From contig NZ_CP110128.1 of NCBI RefSeq assembly GCF_028471945.1, positions 2,034,501 through 2,098,500 on the forward strand: DNA of 64,000 nt, read 5' to 3'. Source of the DNA: Pseudomonas sp. WJP1 (GTDB lineage Bacteria; Pseudomonadota; Gammaproteobacteria; Pseudomonadales; Pseudomonadaceae). The position numbers were made by a program, and so were the translations under genes. This document shows positions 30,450 to 39,105 of the stretch, piece by piece (the stretch's first letter is position 1; each line of letters begins with the position of its first letter). A model generated the notes under the pieces. It was not told the origin of the DNA and did not search any database. It saw only the letters and a program-made list of their open reading frames with translations.

Positions 30450-31871
30450 TCAAGCCTCCAGGGCGAAAGAACGAACGTCGGTCAAATGCCCGGTTATCGC
30501 GGCAGCGGCAACCATGGCGGGGCTCATCAAGTGGGTACGTGCACCCGCGCCCTGACGTCCTTCGAAGTTACGATTGGTGCTGGATGCGCAGCGGTCACCG
30601 GCTGCGAGCACGTCGTCATTCATGGCCAGGCACATTGAGCAACCGGATTGGCGCCACTCAAAACCGGCGTCCAGGAAAATTCGCGCCAGCCCTTCTTCTT
30701 CAGCCTGGTTACGCACCAGGGTTGAGCCGGGAACGATCATTGCCCGGACATGGGGAGCAACATGCTTGCCGCGCACGACACGGGCGACATCACGCAAGTC
30801 TTCAATGCGGGCATTGGTGCAGGAGCCGATGAATGCATGGCTGATCACCACGTCGCTCAGGGGCATTCCGGGTTCCAGGCCCATGTAGTCCAACGCGCGT
30901 TGCATGCCCTGGCGCAGGATGAGGTCTGGTTGCGTGGCGGGATCCGGCACATACCCGCCCACCGGCGCGGCCTGGTCGGGGCTGGTCCCCCAGGTGACCA
31001 TGGGCTCCAACGCGTCGACGTCGAGCGTGACTTCGCAATCGAACACAGCGCCTTCGTCACTCCGCAGGCCTCTCCATTTGGCGACTGCCTGCTGCCACAT
31101 TTCACCTCGGGGGGCGCGGGGCTTGAGTTGCAGATAGGCAAAGACCTTATCGTCCGGCGCCATGAATGCGCCCCTGGCGCCAGCCTCCACGGCCATGTTG
31201 CAGATGGTCATCCTGGCTTCGACGCTGAGGTCGTTGATCGCCGGCCCTGCAAACTCGATCGCGTAGCCGGTGGCGCCCGATGCGCCGATTTTTTCGATCA
31301 GCGCCATGATGATGTCCTTGGACGTCACGCCTGTCCCCAGTGTGCCGTTGACCGTGACCCGCATGGTCTTCAGGCGCTTGTAGACCAGCGTCTGCGACGC
31401 CAGCAGGTGTTCTATTTCAGAAGTGCCAATGCCGAAGCCGAACGCACCTAATGCGCCATAGGTGGTGGTGTGGCTATCGCCGGCGGCGACGACCATTCCC
31501 GGCAGGATAAATCCTTGCTCGGGAGCCACGACGTGCTCGATGCCCTGGCGTTTGTCGAGGACGTCAAACAGTTCGATCCCGAAGTCGCGGCAGTTTTCTT
31601 CGAAGTACGACACCTGCCGTGCGCCGCCGGCATCCGGCATCGTGGCAATGCGCACAGGCGCTGTCGGGTTGACGTGGTCGACGACCGCCAGCGTCGCACT
31701 CGGGCGCCAGGCCTTGCGGCCGGCTTCACGCATGCCGCTGAATGCTTGCGGGCTGGTGTATTCATTGGCGACCTGGCGGTCAATGTACAAAAGCACATGG
31801 CCCTGGTCGTCGAGAGAACAAACGGTGTGACTGTCGATGTGCTTCTGGTAGAGCGTTCTGGGGCTGTTCAT
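30450..31871 (-). CDS. leuC: isopropylmalate dehydratase-type large subunit
   Basis: Aconitase-superfamily large subunit of 473 residues. The [4Fe-4S] cysteines are visible in GSCTNAR (about 350) and in the QSGCSMCLAM pair (about 410), with GDSHTTTYGALGAFGFGIGTSEIEH for substrate and cluster contacts. It forms a heterodimer with the small subunit encoded 3 bp downstream. It lies beside carboxylate transport and regulation genes rather than other leucine genes, which suggests a catabolic paralogue. A GAAAGAGCC-type weak site precedes the ATG at 31871. Confidence 0.9.
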   Translation of the reverse strand: MNSPRTLYQKHIDSHTVCSLDDQGHVLLYIDRQVANEYTSPQAFSGMREAGRKAWRPSATLAVVDHVNPTAPVRIATMPDAGGARQVSYFEENCRDFGIELFDVLDKRQGIEHVVAPEQGFILPGMVVAAGDSHTTTYGALGAFGFGIGTSEIEHLLASQTLVYKRLKTMRVTVNGTLGTGVTSKDIIMALIEKIGASGATGYAIEFAGPAINDLSVEARMTICNMAVEAGARGAFMAPDDKVFAYLQLKPRAPRGEMWQQAVAKWRGLRSDEGAVFDCEVTLDVDALEPMVTWGTSPDQAAPVGGYVPDPATQPDLILRQGMQRALDYMGLEPGMPLSDVVISHAFIGSCTNARIEDLRDVARVVRGKHVAPHVRAMIVPGSTLVRNQAEEEGLARIFLDAGFEWRQSGCSMCLAMNDDVLAAGDRCASSTNRNFEGRQGAGARTHLMSPAMVAAAAITGHLTDVRSFALEA

Positions 31872-32007
31872 GGGGTGGGCTCTTTCTCTGTCTTGTGCGA
31901 GATCACGGGTTCAACGTATGAACAGCATATTCATCGCAAATTCTGCATCAAGAGCGCTAAAGTGATGACGTTGCACACGGATTGTGAATAATTCGCGCCA
32001 GGTGTTA

Positions 32008-32024
32008 ACCCACTACCGGTGGGT
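32008..32024. promoter_or_regulatory. inverted repeat between leuC-like and permease genes
   Basis: Arms ACCCAC and GTGGGT around TACCG, in the 284-bp divergent interval 31872-32155. Possible operator. The rest of the interval is AT-richer around 31920-31995 and probably holds the promoters, but no consensus is convincing. Confidence 0.3.
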
Positions 32025-32155
32025 GACCGATGAGTTCTGGCTGCGAACGAACACCTCGCCAGTGTCGAGATCAGGTACGGAGGCGGCGCGATCAGGTAAT
32101 TGATTTGGCGGAGAAGCCGGGTAAGGTGGCGCATCTTTTTGTCGCGGTGCCAACA

Positions 32156-33556
32156 ATGACAAGCCCTAGTTTCAAGGATTCGAACGGCCAACTGGCGCAG
32201 GGCTTCAAGCCTCGTCACGTCACCATGCTTTCCATCGCCGGCATCATCGGCGCCGGATTGTTCGTCGGGTCGGGGCATGCCATCGCGGCCGCTGGCCCGG
32301 CCGTCATGCTGGCCTATCTGTTCTCCGGCCTGCTGGTCGTGCTGGTCATGCGCATGCTCGGGGAAATGGCGGTGGCCAACCCCGATACCGGATCGTTCTC
32401 GACCTATGCCGACCAGGCCATCGGGCGCTGGGCCGGCTTTACCATCGGTTGGCTTTATTGGTGGTTCTGGGTCCTGGTGATTCCGATCGAAGCGCTGGCT
32501 GCCGGCCATGTGCTGCACCAGTGGTTTCCCCAGGTCGATGCCTGGCTGTTCGCCCTGGGTTCGATCATTGCCCTGGTGGTGACCAACCTGTTCAGCGTGT
32601 CCAAGTACGGGGAGTTCGAATTCTGGTTCGCCATGGCCAAGGTGGTGGCGATCATCGGTTTTATCGCCCTGGGTTTCGCGGTGTTGATGGGCTGGATTCC
32701 CGAGCGCGAAGCCAGCGGCCTCAGCCAACTGATGGCGCAACACGGTGGCTTCGCCCCCAACGGCCTATCGGCGGTAGTCGGCGCCTTCATCACCATCATG
32801 TTCAGCTTTATCGGCACTGAAGCTGTGACCATTGCCGCCGCAGAATCCAACAACCCGGCACAGAACATCGCCAAGGCAACGCGTTCGGTGATCTGGCGCA
32901 TCGGGGTGTTCTACGTGTTGTCGATTTTCGTGGTCATCTCCGTGGTGCCCTGGAATGATCCGCTGCTGGCTTCCGTGGGTTCCTACCAGCGCGCCCTGGA
33001 AATCATGAACATTCCCCACGCCAAGTTCATGGTGGACGTGGTGGTGCTGATCGCCGTGGCCAGTTGCATGAACTCCTCGATCTACATTGCCTCGCGCATG
33101 CTGTACTCGCTGGGCCGTCGTGGCGATGCGCCGAAGGCGCTCAAGGCGACCTCCTCCGAAGGCGTGCCGCGGGCAGCCGTCATCGCCAGCACCGTGCTGG
33201 GCGCCGCGATCACCGTATGGAGCTACTTCATGCCCGCCGGCCTGTTCGAGTTCCTGCTTGCCAGTTCCGGCGCCATCGCGTTGTTGGTGTACCTGGCGAT
33301 TGCCGTGTCGCAGTTGCGCATGCGGGGCATGCTGCGCCGGCAGAAGGTCGAGCTGACCTTTCGCATGTGGTTGTTCCCGTGGCTCACCTGGCTGGTGATC
33401 CTGTTCATCTGCGGGGCGCTGGCGGTGATGATGATCACGCCTGAACACCGTACCGAAGTGAGCACGACCATCGGCCTGGCGCTGGCGATTTCCTTCATCG
33501 GCCTGGTGACATCCCGTGAGCCGGGGCAGGCTGCGCGGGCGACCTCGGCGGGTTAG
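32156..33556 (+). CDS. amino-acid permease, GabP-like (APC superfamily)
   Basis: Inner-membrane permease of about 466 residues with 12 helices. It begins LAQGFKPRHVTMLSIAGIIGAGLFVGSG, the standard helix-1 motif of the amino-acid transporter (AAT) group, with MLGEMAVANPDTGSFS and AAESNNPAQNIAKA also present. It looks close to Pseudomonas GabP (4-aminobutyrate permease) from memory, but related permeases take other amino acids, so substrate is not certain. The frame opens at 32030; 32156 (MTSPSFKDSN) is chosen because relatives start there. Single-gene unit converging on the stress-protein gene. Confidence 0.88.
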   Translation: MTSPSFKDSNGQLAQGFKPRHVTMLSIAGIIGAGLFVGSGHAIAAAGPAVMLAYLFSGLLVVLVMRMLGEMAVANPDTGSFSTYADQAIGRWAGFTIGWLYWWFWVLVIPIEALAAGHVLHQWFPQVDAWLFALGSIIALVVTNLFSVSKYGEFEFWFAMAKVVAIIGFIALGFAVLMGWIPEREASGLSQLMAQHGGFAPNGLSAVVGAFITIMFSFIGTEAVTIAAAESNNPAQNIAKATRSVIWRIGVFYVLSIFVVISVVPWNDPLLASVGSYQRALEIMNIPHAKFMVDVVVLIAVASCMNSSIYIASRMLYSLGRRGDAPKALKATSSEGVPRAAVIASTVLGAAITVWSYFMPAGLFEFLLASSGAIALLVYLAIAVSQLRMRGMLRRQKVELTFRMWLFPWLTWLVILFICGALAVMMITPEHRTEVSTTIGLALAISFIGLVTSREPGQAARATSAG

Positions 33557-33573
33557 GTGGCCTGTTGTGGCTC

Positions 33574-34506
33574 CTAAGTATGTGGCCGATGGTTATGGTG
33601 GTGATACGGCCAGGAGAATGCCACGGCATCTGCCGATGTGCCGTGTGAGGGGGCTGCCAGTTCCTCCAGGTGGGTGATGATGTCGTCCGGCTTGAGCACC
33701 AGTACATCGCTGTCCAGGGTGTCCAGGATCATCTCGGCGGTGTTGCCGATCAATGCGCCGGCCAGTCCGGTGCGGGCCACGCTGCCGATCACCGTGAGCA
33801 CGGCTTCGAGCTTGTGCGCGATGTACGGGATCAGCACATCGGCCGGACCTTCCTCGATGTGCAGGCGATCATCGCTGACATTGAATTCGGCCTGGAATGT
33901 CTTGCACAGTTCGCGATAGAGCGCCTGAATGCTTTCCTTGAGCTGGAATACCGAATCAGCCGCCGACAGCATGGGGTAGGGGTGGGCGCTCATCATGTGC
34001 AAAGTGCCGCCGGCCAGTGTGGCGATGTCATAGCCGTGGCTGACGATGCCGGAATGCAGGACGCGATGCTCCATGTCACTGCTGCCAGCGTCGATTGCCG
34101 CGAGAATGGCGCCACCCGTCCAGGGTCTTGCGCTTTTTACGATAAGCACCGGGCTGGGGCAGTAGCGCAGCAGCTTCCAGTCCTCGGGGGTGAGCAGGGC
34201 CTTCGTCAGTGGGTTGTCGGGCAGGTGCTGCTTGATCACCAGGCCGCAGTCTTGCGCTTGTTGGGCGGCGATGATGGTCTTGTATGAACTGCCATGCCAG
34301 GCCTGCTCGGTGCTGACGCTGTAACCCTCCTGTACCAGGGTGTTTTGCATGTCGTTCAAGCAGGAGGAATGCTGGTTGCCCTTGTCGCAGGCCAGCAGGT
34401 GCAGGTGCGACTGGGTGGCGCTGGCAATCATTTTGGCTCTGTTAAGGGTCAGGTCGTTGGGCTGCTGTGAATCCACCACCACCAAGGTGTTGCGAATGGT
34501 GTGCAT
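33574..34506 (-). CDS. tandem universal stress protein (UspE-like)
   Basis: About 310 residues with two Usp domains in tandem: first NTLVVVDSQQPNDLTLNRAK to VLIVKSARPW, second GGAILAAIDAGSSD to DVLVLKPDD. The second carries the ATP-loop-like GSVARTGLAGALIGNTAE, close to the G-2X-G-9X-G pattern; the first lacks it. ATG at 34506 is chosen for the AGGAAG site six bases upstream, although the frame is open to 34635. The C terminus is His-rich (YHHHNHRPHT). Likely cytoplasmic stress/starvation protein. It converges on the permease gene with 17 bp between. Confidence 0.9.
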   Translation of the reverse strand: MHTIRNTLVVVDSQQPNDLTLNRAKMIASATQSHLHLLACDKGNQHSSCLNDMQNTLVQEGYSVSTEQAWHGSSYKTIIAAQQAQDCGLVIKQHLPDNPLTKALLTPEDWKLLRYCPSPVLIVKSARPWTGGAILAAIDAGSSDMEHRVLHSGIVSHGYDIATLAGGTLHMMSAHPYPMLSAADSVFQLKESIQALYRELCKTFQAEFNVSDDRLHIEEGPADVLIPYIAHKLEAVLTVIGSVARTGLAGALIGNTAEMILDTLDSDVLVLKPDDIITHLEELAAPSHGTSADAVAFSWPYHHHNHRPHT

Positions 34507-34973
34507 GAGCGTCTTCCTGTGCGTGAGTACAGTTTTTAGGTGGGGCGGCGGCAGGGGCGTTTTTTGGCCTGTGCCGTTTCGGGTGGGTTGTATGCGTTGG
34601 GCCAACCCTTGTCCGCCCGTCAACCGGAAGCTCACTTACCGACTTCATGCACGCGACAGCTAATATCCAATCCTGCCAGCCCGGTCCGATTGTTGACGCT
34701 CGAATCGAGCTGGCATTCATTGTTGGAACGACTGCTGATCGCTCATGCAACTGCGCAAGTTGACTCCATCACTGGCGCTGTTCTTCCATGGCATCTATAT
34801 TGAGTTGTAACGCGGCCGGTACACTGGGTGCCGAAGGAACTGCGTTACGTCCTGTTTATTGCGTTGCTGGCAATGAAACGCGTGAACGTCTGCCGCATTC
34901 AATGCCATGCCTGCCTGCGCCTATCCGCCCGCGCCAATACGCCGCGCAGGTGGATACCTCCAAACTTGGTGAA

Positions 34974-35025
34974 ATCAATCGAGTTGTTTTAGTGCGCGCA
35001 CTATTGCGCGCTCAACTCGGTTGGT
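34974..35025. other. long two-part hairpin in a gene-free stretch
   Basis: Bases 34974-34986 pair with 35013-35025 (13 bp, two G-U). Inside them GCGCGCA pairs with TGCGCGC (34994-35000, 35005-35011) around loop CTAT. There is no T-tract. It lies in the 694-bp interval 34507-35200 between the stress-protein and Mut7-C genes. Elsewhere in that interval I see only a short open frame at 34745 (MQLRKLTPSL..., 21 codons) with no clear ribosome site; no gene is supported. Confidence 0.55.
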
Positions 35026-35200
35026 GATTATGAGGCCATTCTGCTAAAAGTTCCGTCAGCTGGTCGACTGACTTAGTTGATTTTCACCTAAGCCCTCTCT
35101 GAACAAACCCTATTCGATCTGATGAAAACGCGCCGTGGCCTGCCGCAGCTGATGTTCGCCCTGAACTCACTCATCCCGCAGGCCTGCCATACTGTTGAAC

Positions 35201-35941
35201 ATGACCAGCGCAACCTTCCGCTTCTACGAGGAGCTCAACGATTTCCTGCCGGCCGAGCGGCGGCGGCAGTCATTCACTTGCGAGTGCGCACGAGGGGCGA
35301 CGGTCAAGCACATGATCGAGGCGCTCGGGATACCGCACACGGAGGTCGAGCTGGTGCTGCTCAACGGCGAGTCGGTGGGCCTGGACCGGGTGATCTTCGA
35401 CGGTGACCGGCTGGCGGTGTATCCCAAGTTCGAAGCGCTGGACATCAGCCCGCTGCTGAAGGTGCGGGCGCAACCTTTACGGGTGCTGCGCTTCGTCGCG
35501 GATGCGCACCTGGGCGGGCTGGCCAGCCTGTTGCGCATGAGCGGCTTCGACACGCTCTACGACAATACCTTCGAGGATGGCGAGATCGCCGAAATCGCCG
35601 CAACCCAAGGGCGCATCGTACTGACCCGCGATCGCGAACTGCTCAAGCGGCGGATCATCAGCCACGGCTGTTACGTGCATACCCTGAAGCCGTCGTTGCA
35701 GCTGCGTGAAATATACGAGCGCCTGGACCTGGCGCGTAGCGCGCGGCCCTTCAGCCTGTGCCTGCATTGCAACCTGCCGCTGCACGAAATCAGCGCGGAA
35801 CTGGCCCGCTTGCAGGTGCCGCCACGGGTTGGCACGCTCTATTCGCACTTCCTGCGCTGCGACGGCTGCCAACGGATTTATTGGGAGGGTTCGCACTGGC
35901 GCGGCATGTGTGCACTGCTGGCACCTTTGCTGGATCGATAA
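35201..35941 (+). CDS. Mut7-C RNase-domain protein with ubiquitin-like N terminus
   Basis: About 246 residues. The N-terminal ~80 residues resemble the Mut7-C ubiquitin-like domain (beta-grasp; ECARGATVKHMIEALGIPHTEVELVLLNG). The remainder is a Mut7-C PIN-like domain: RFVADAHLGGLASLLRMSGFD with Asp residues and IVLTRDRELL. A zinc ribbon follows with CLHCNLPL and CDGCQRIYW cysteine pairs. Predicted RNase or RNA-binding role; biological targets unknown. ATG at 35201 is preferred over the TTG at 35195. Single-gene unit. Confidence 0.88.
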   Translation: MTSATFRFYEELNDFLPAERRRQSFTCECARGATVKHMIEALGIPHTEVELVLLNGESVGLDRVIFDGDRLAVYPKFEALDISPLLKVRAQPLRVLRFVADAHLGGLASLLRMSGFDTLYDNTFEDGEIAEIAATQGRIVLTRDRELLKRRIISHGCYVHTLKPSLQLREIYERLDLARSARPFSLCLHCNLPLHEISAELARLQVPPRVGTLYSHFLRCDGCQRIYWEGSHWRGMCALLAPLLDR

Positions 35942-36016
35942 CTGATCTTGCAACCAGACGATCACTTTTGCGCTGCTATGCTGATTACATCTGTTTCCAT
36001 ACTCGAGACGAGTAGC

Positions 36017-36598
36017 ATGGCAGCACAAGGCACGCATTCCCCGCTCATCTTCAAGGCCATGGCCTACCCGGCTGGTGTTTTCCTTGTCGCGGGAGCTGCC
36101 ATGAAGCTGCTCGACACTTACTTCGAACTGTCGTTGTTGGCGGCTACCACGGGCTGGCTGCTATTTTTCTGGGATTGGCTTTTGCTGGAAACGCCAATGC
36201 CCAATTGGTCGCTGCTGCTGATAATCGCGATTCTAATCGGTACGCTGTCCGTAGCGATTTTCTACGCCCGTATCACGGATGGCATCGACGGCGAGTTACA
36301 CGAGATAGAGCGAAAAGTTTACAAAAAGAACAATCCGCAGTTTCCACGACTGACGGAAAACCAGACGCTGTTGATGGAAGCCCTGGCCTATCATGCGAAC
36401 TTCAGGAAAGTGGCCAACCTGGACTCGGTTTGCAAGTTGGTCTCCCTCAGCACGCTGGAAGTCGAAGTCGGTCTGAAGCAACTCCAGACCAAACGTCTTG
36501 TGAAGCAAAAAGTGACGAGGGGGACGTTCGGCGCCACCATTTTTGAACTGACCCTGGCCGGCAAGGATTATGCGCTGGAGCGCTTTGAGTTGACGTAG
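36017..36598 (+). CDS. membrane protein with C-terminal winged-helix-like domain, unknown
   Basis: About 193 residues. Two membrane helices near the start (MAYPAGVFLVAGAAMKLL and NWSLLLIIAILIGTLSVAIFY) with a third weaker hydrophobic stretch between them, then a soluble C-terminal domain of ~90 residues. The segment VCKLVSLSTLEVEVGLKQLQTKRLVKQKV looks like a winged helix-turn-helix. I do not recognise a named family. ATG at 36017 is chosen as the first clear methionine start; an earlier one at 35978 is possible. The 3' end overlaps the convergent OYE gene by 31 bp. Confidence 0.65.
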   Translation: MAAQGTHSPLIFKAMAYPAGVFLVAGAAMKLLDTYFELSLLAATTGWLLFFWDWLLLETPMPNWSLLLIIAILIGTLSVAIFYARITDGIDGELHEIERKVYKKNNPQFPRLTENQTLLMEALAYHANFRKVANLDSVCKLVSLSTLEVEVGLKQLQTKRLVKQKVTRGTFGATIFELTLAGKDYALERFELT

Positions 36599-37833
36599 TA
36601 CCACGTCGAACGCTTTTCAATCCATCGCCGATATTGGCGAGTGCGCCATGCATTGGCGAGCTGTTGCAGGATCAGCGCGCGCAACGGTGACACTTTCGGA
36701 TCGGGTTTTTTATTCTGACTAAGTTTGCGCAACTGAAACTTGACGACCGCCATGTTGGCCAACGAGGCGATGGCTTTGTTCTTCCAGGTGATCGGCGGTA
36801 ATTGCGGCGCGTTGTCGTTACCCAAGAGCCATTCACGAGGCAGTTGCGGATCAATGGCCAGCGCCGTCCCGATGCCCACCATGTCCACGCCACTCTGGAC
36901 GACCCTGTCGGCAACGGGACGTCGTCGCACGCCGCCGGTGACCATCACGGGCATCCTGGCGACGGTCTGGATGTCACGGGCGAACTCAACGAAATAGGCT
37001 TCGCGAGCCAGGGTGCGACCGTCGCGCGCCTCGCCCTGCATGGCGGGTGCCTCGTAGCTGCCACCGGACAACTCCACCAGATCCACCCCCCGATCGTTGA
37101 GCAGTTCAACCACCTGCCTGGCGTCATCGGCGGTGAATCCTCCCCGTTGGAAATCGGCGGAATTCAGTTTGACCGCCACCGCAAAGTCCGGGGAAACCGC
37201 TGCCCTTACAGCATCGACGATTTCGAGTAACAGGCGCGCGCGGTTTTCCAGGGAGCCGCCCCATTGGTCCGTGCGTTGATTGGTCAGCGGGGACAGGAAC
37301 TGACTCAACAGATAGCCATGGGCGGCGTGGATTTCCACGCCGGTGAAACCGGCCTGTTCGCCAAGCTGTGCGGTGCGCGCAAAGCGCTGGATGACCTCTT
37401 CAATCACGCTGGGGGTCATTGCGTGAGGTGTGGCGAAATGCCTGGACATTGTGCCCAGGTTCAGCGGTACAGCTGACGGCGCCCAGGTCTTTTGCCCAAG
37501 GTTTGCCTGCATCTGGCGGCCCGGGTGATTGATTTGCAGCCAGACCTGCGCACCTCCGGATCGACCGATTCGTGCCCAGCGCTTGAACTTGTCCAGTTGC
37601 TGGTCATCCTGCAGCACCACGCCGCCGGGGCCGGTCATGGCACGGCCGTCGACCATCACGTTGCCGGTGATAATCAGGCCGGCCCCCCCGTCGGCCCACG
37701 CCTGGTACAGGCGCATCAGATCTTCGGAAGGTGCTTGTTCGGCGTCCGCCATGTTCTCCTCCATGGCGGCTTTGGCGATGCGGTTCTTGATGGTCGAACC
37801 GTTGGGAAGCAGCAGGGTGTCGAACACATTCAT
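36568..37833 (-). CDS. Old Yellow Enzyme-type NADH:flavin oxidoreductase
   Basis: FMN-dependent ene-reductase family, 421 residues, TIM barrel. Recognisable: NRIAKAAMEENMADAEQAPSEDL at the start, QINHPGRQ, GVEIHAAHGYLLSQFLSP, TNQRTDQWGGSLENRARLLLEI, and GGVRRRPVADRVV for FMN phosphate binding. It lacks the C-terminal [4Fe-4S]/FAD part of 2,4-dienoyl-CoA reductase, so it is a stand-alone reductase of activated alkenes or similar electrophiles. It starts 28 bp after the -10 of a MerR-type promoter on the minus strand, shared in design with two neighbouring genes. Confidence 0.92.
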   Translation of the reverse strand: MNVFDTLLLPNGSTIKNRIAKAAMEENMADAEQAPSEDLMRLYQAWADGGAGLIITGNVMVDGRAMTGPGGVVLQDDQQLDKFKRWARIGRSGGAQVWLQINHPGRQMQANLGQKTWAPSAVPLNLGTMSRHFATPHAMTPSVIEEVIQRFARTAQLGEQAGFTGVEIHAAHGYLLSQFLSPLTNQRTDQWGGSLENRARLLLEIVDAVRAAVSPDFAVAVKLNSADFQRGGFTADDARQVVELLNDRGVDLVELSGGSYEAPAMQGEARDGRTLAREAYFVEFARDIQTVARMPVMVTGGVRRRPVADRVVQSGVDMVGIGTALAIDPQLPREWLLGNDNAPQLPPITWKNKAIASLANMAVVKFQLRKLSQNKKPDPKVSPLRALILQQLANAWRTRQYRRWIEKRSTWYYVNSKRSSA

Positions 37834-37860
37834 GGGGTGGTCCTCGTTTGACGTGGGGCC

Positions 37861-37891
37861 ACCTTAAGATTGAAGTGAGCTTTAAGGTCAA
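37861..37891 (-). promoter_or_regulatory. MerR-type promoter of the OYE gene
   Basis: Minus strand: -35 TTGACC (37891-37886), 19-bp spacer containing TTAAAG, -10 TAAGGT (37866-37861). The arms ACCTTAA / TTTAAGGT form the dyad. A 19-bp spacer with the dyad inside is the mark of MerR activators, which untwist DNA to align -35 and -10. Confidence 0.75.
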
Positions 37892-37942
37892 TTCCTTTTT
37901 CAGCGCCGTTTGAAAACCTTCGTTCGATGCTCAAGGCGGCGC

Positions 37943-37973
37943 TTGACCTTAAAGTTCAGTTTAACGTTAGGGT
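37943..37973 (+). promoter_or_regulatory. MerR-type promoter of the acetoacetate-decarboxylase-like gene
   Basis: Plus strand: TTGACC (37943-37948), 19-bp spacer, TAGGGT (37968-37973). The first ten bases TTGACCTTAA are identical to the other two promoters, followed by AGTTCAGTTTAACG, which keeps the TTAAAG.TnA.TTTAA dyad. Confidence 0.75.
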
Positions 37974-38047
37974 GATTTCAAGCCGGCCCCGCAAGCCTGC
38001 CCTGGCCGACGCCATCAAGCCGATGCAATCACCTGGAGAGAGACAGA

Positions 38048-39052
38048 TTGAAACTCGCAAGCGCCGTTTTAACAGGACTGCTGTTCAACCCATTGGCCAA
38101 CCCAGCGTTGGCGCAGGTGCCTGAAATGCCCAGCCACAACGACTCCACCCTGATCGACATAGCCGGTCACCAGGTGCCAGTCGTCAAGGGCGGCTTGTAC
38201 GATCGCTTTCGCTCCAACCCGCCGTTGTCGGTGATTGCAGCAGAAGTCCCGGGCGTTGATTTGAGCTGGTTCAAAGGGTTGGAAAAGAACAAGGTCGACA
38301 TTGGCTTTGAGTCGTACTCGCCCAACTTCTACTACCAGAACAGTCGCGTCACGGCGGTCTATACGGCAGACCTGGACAGGCTGCGGGCATTGATGCCGCC
38401 TGAAGTACTGGCAAGCGTCCAGCCCCTGCAGATATGGCCAGGCCGAGGCTTGATCGCGTTTACCGCCTACACCTACGAGCACTGCGATAACGACGCCTAT
38501 AACGAAGTGGCCGTATCGATCATCACCAACAAACCGGGCAAATCTAATTTGGGTCCGCTCACGCTGATTGGCCAGTCGATGTCGGGCGATTTCTGGGGTT
38601 ATGTGCTCAAGCTGCCGGTCAATACCGAGCTTGCCAGGGTTCGCGGTGTGGTCGGTTACAACCTGCCGAAATGGCTGACGGGCATCGAGCGCAAAGAGGA
38701 TGCCCAATCGGTCATCTACGACATCACCGACAGCCAGACCGGCAAAGTGGACGTGTCCTTCAAGGCGAAGAAACTCGACGACCTGTCCAGTGACGTCGAT
38801 ATCGTCACCAGCAGTTTCACCAATCTCGATCACCAGGGCCAACTGGCCTATGGATACGCTGTCTCTCGCCAGCTCAGCCACGGCGCCAGCCGGAGCGCGG
38901 ATTCGGCAATGCTCACGCTAGGCGAGGGCAGCCTGTCGAATTACATCCGCTCCCTGAAGCTGGGGAAAATGATGAAGTACGAATATGTGCCAGCGTTCCA
39001 AAGTGCGCTCTATGCGCCGAAGCCGTTAGCGGCGCTGGCTAATGCGCACTGA
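38048..39052 (+). CDS. exported acetoacetate-decarboxylase-like protein
   Basis: Protein of 334 residues. A signal peptide (ASAVLTGLLFNPLANPALA) precedes a domain resembling the acetoacetate decarboxylase superfamily: SRVTAVYTADLDRLRALMPPE, AYNEVAVSIITNKPG, FWGYVLKLPVNTE and VVGYNLPKWLTGIE. TTG start at 38048, with GGAGAG 7 bases upstream. Whether the Schiff-base lysine of true decarboxylases is kept cannot be settled by eye; the K in LPKWL is a candidate. Export is unusual for this superfamily. It is under a MerR-type promoter with the OYE and hydrolase genes. Confidence 0.8.
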   Translation: MKLASAVLTGLLFNPLANPALAQVPEMPSHNDSTLIDIAGHQVPVVKGGLYDRFRSNPPLSVIAAEVPGVDLSWFKGLEKNKVDIGFESYSPNFYYQNSRVTAVYTADLDRLRALMPPEVLASVQPLQIWPGRGLIAFTAYTYEHCDNDAYNEVAVSIITNKPGKSNLGPLTLIGQSMSGDFWGYVLKLPVNTELARVRGVVGYNLPKWLTGIERKEDAQSVIYDITDSQTGKVDVSFKAKKLDDLSSDVDIVTSSFTNLDHQGQLAYGYAVSRQLSHGASRSADSAMLTLGEGSLSNYIRSLKLGKMMKYEYVPAFQSALYAPKPLAALANAH

Positions 39053-39105
39053 TTCAACGATCCGGCCAAAGCCTGCCAGGCCTTGGAAGCCTGGCAGGTT
39101 GCGTC

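Noticed and set aside
34745..34810. A 21-codon open frame (MQLRKLTPSL...) in the gene-free interval
   Set aside because: Too short, no ribosome site, no family resemblance.
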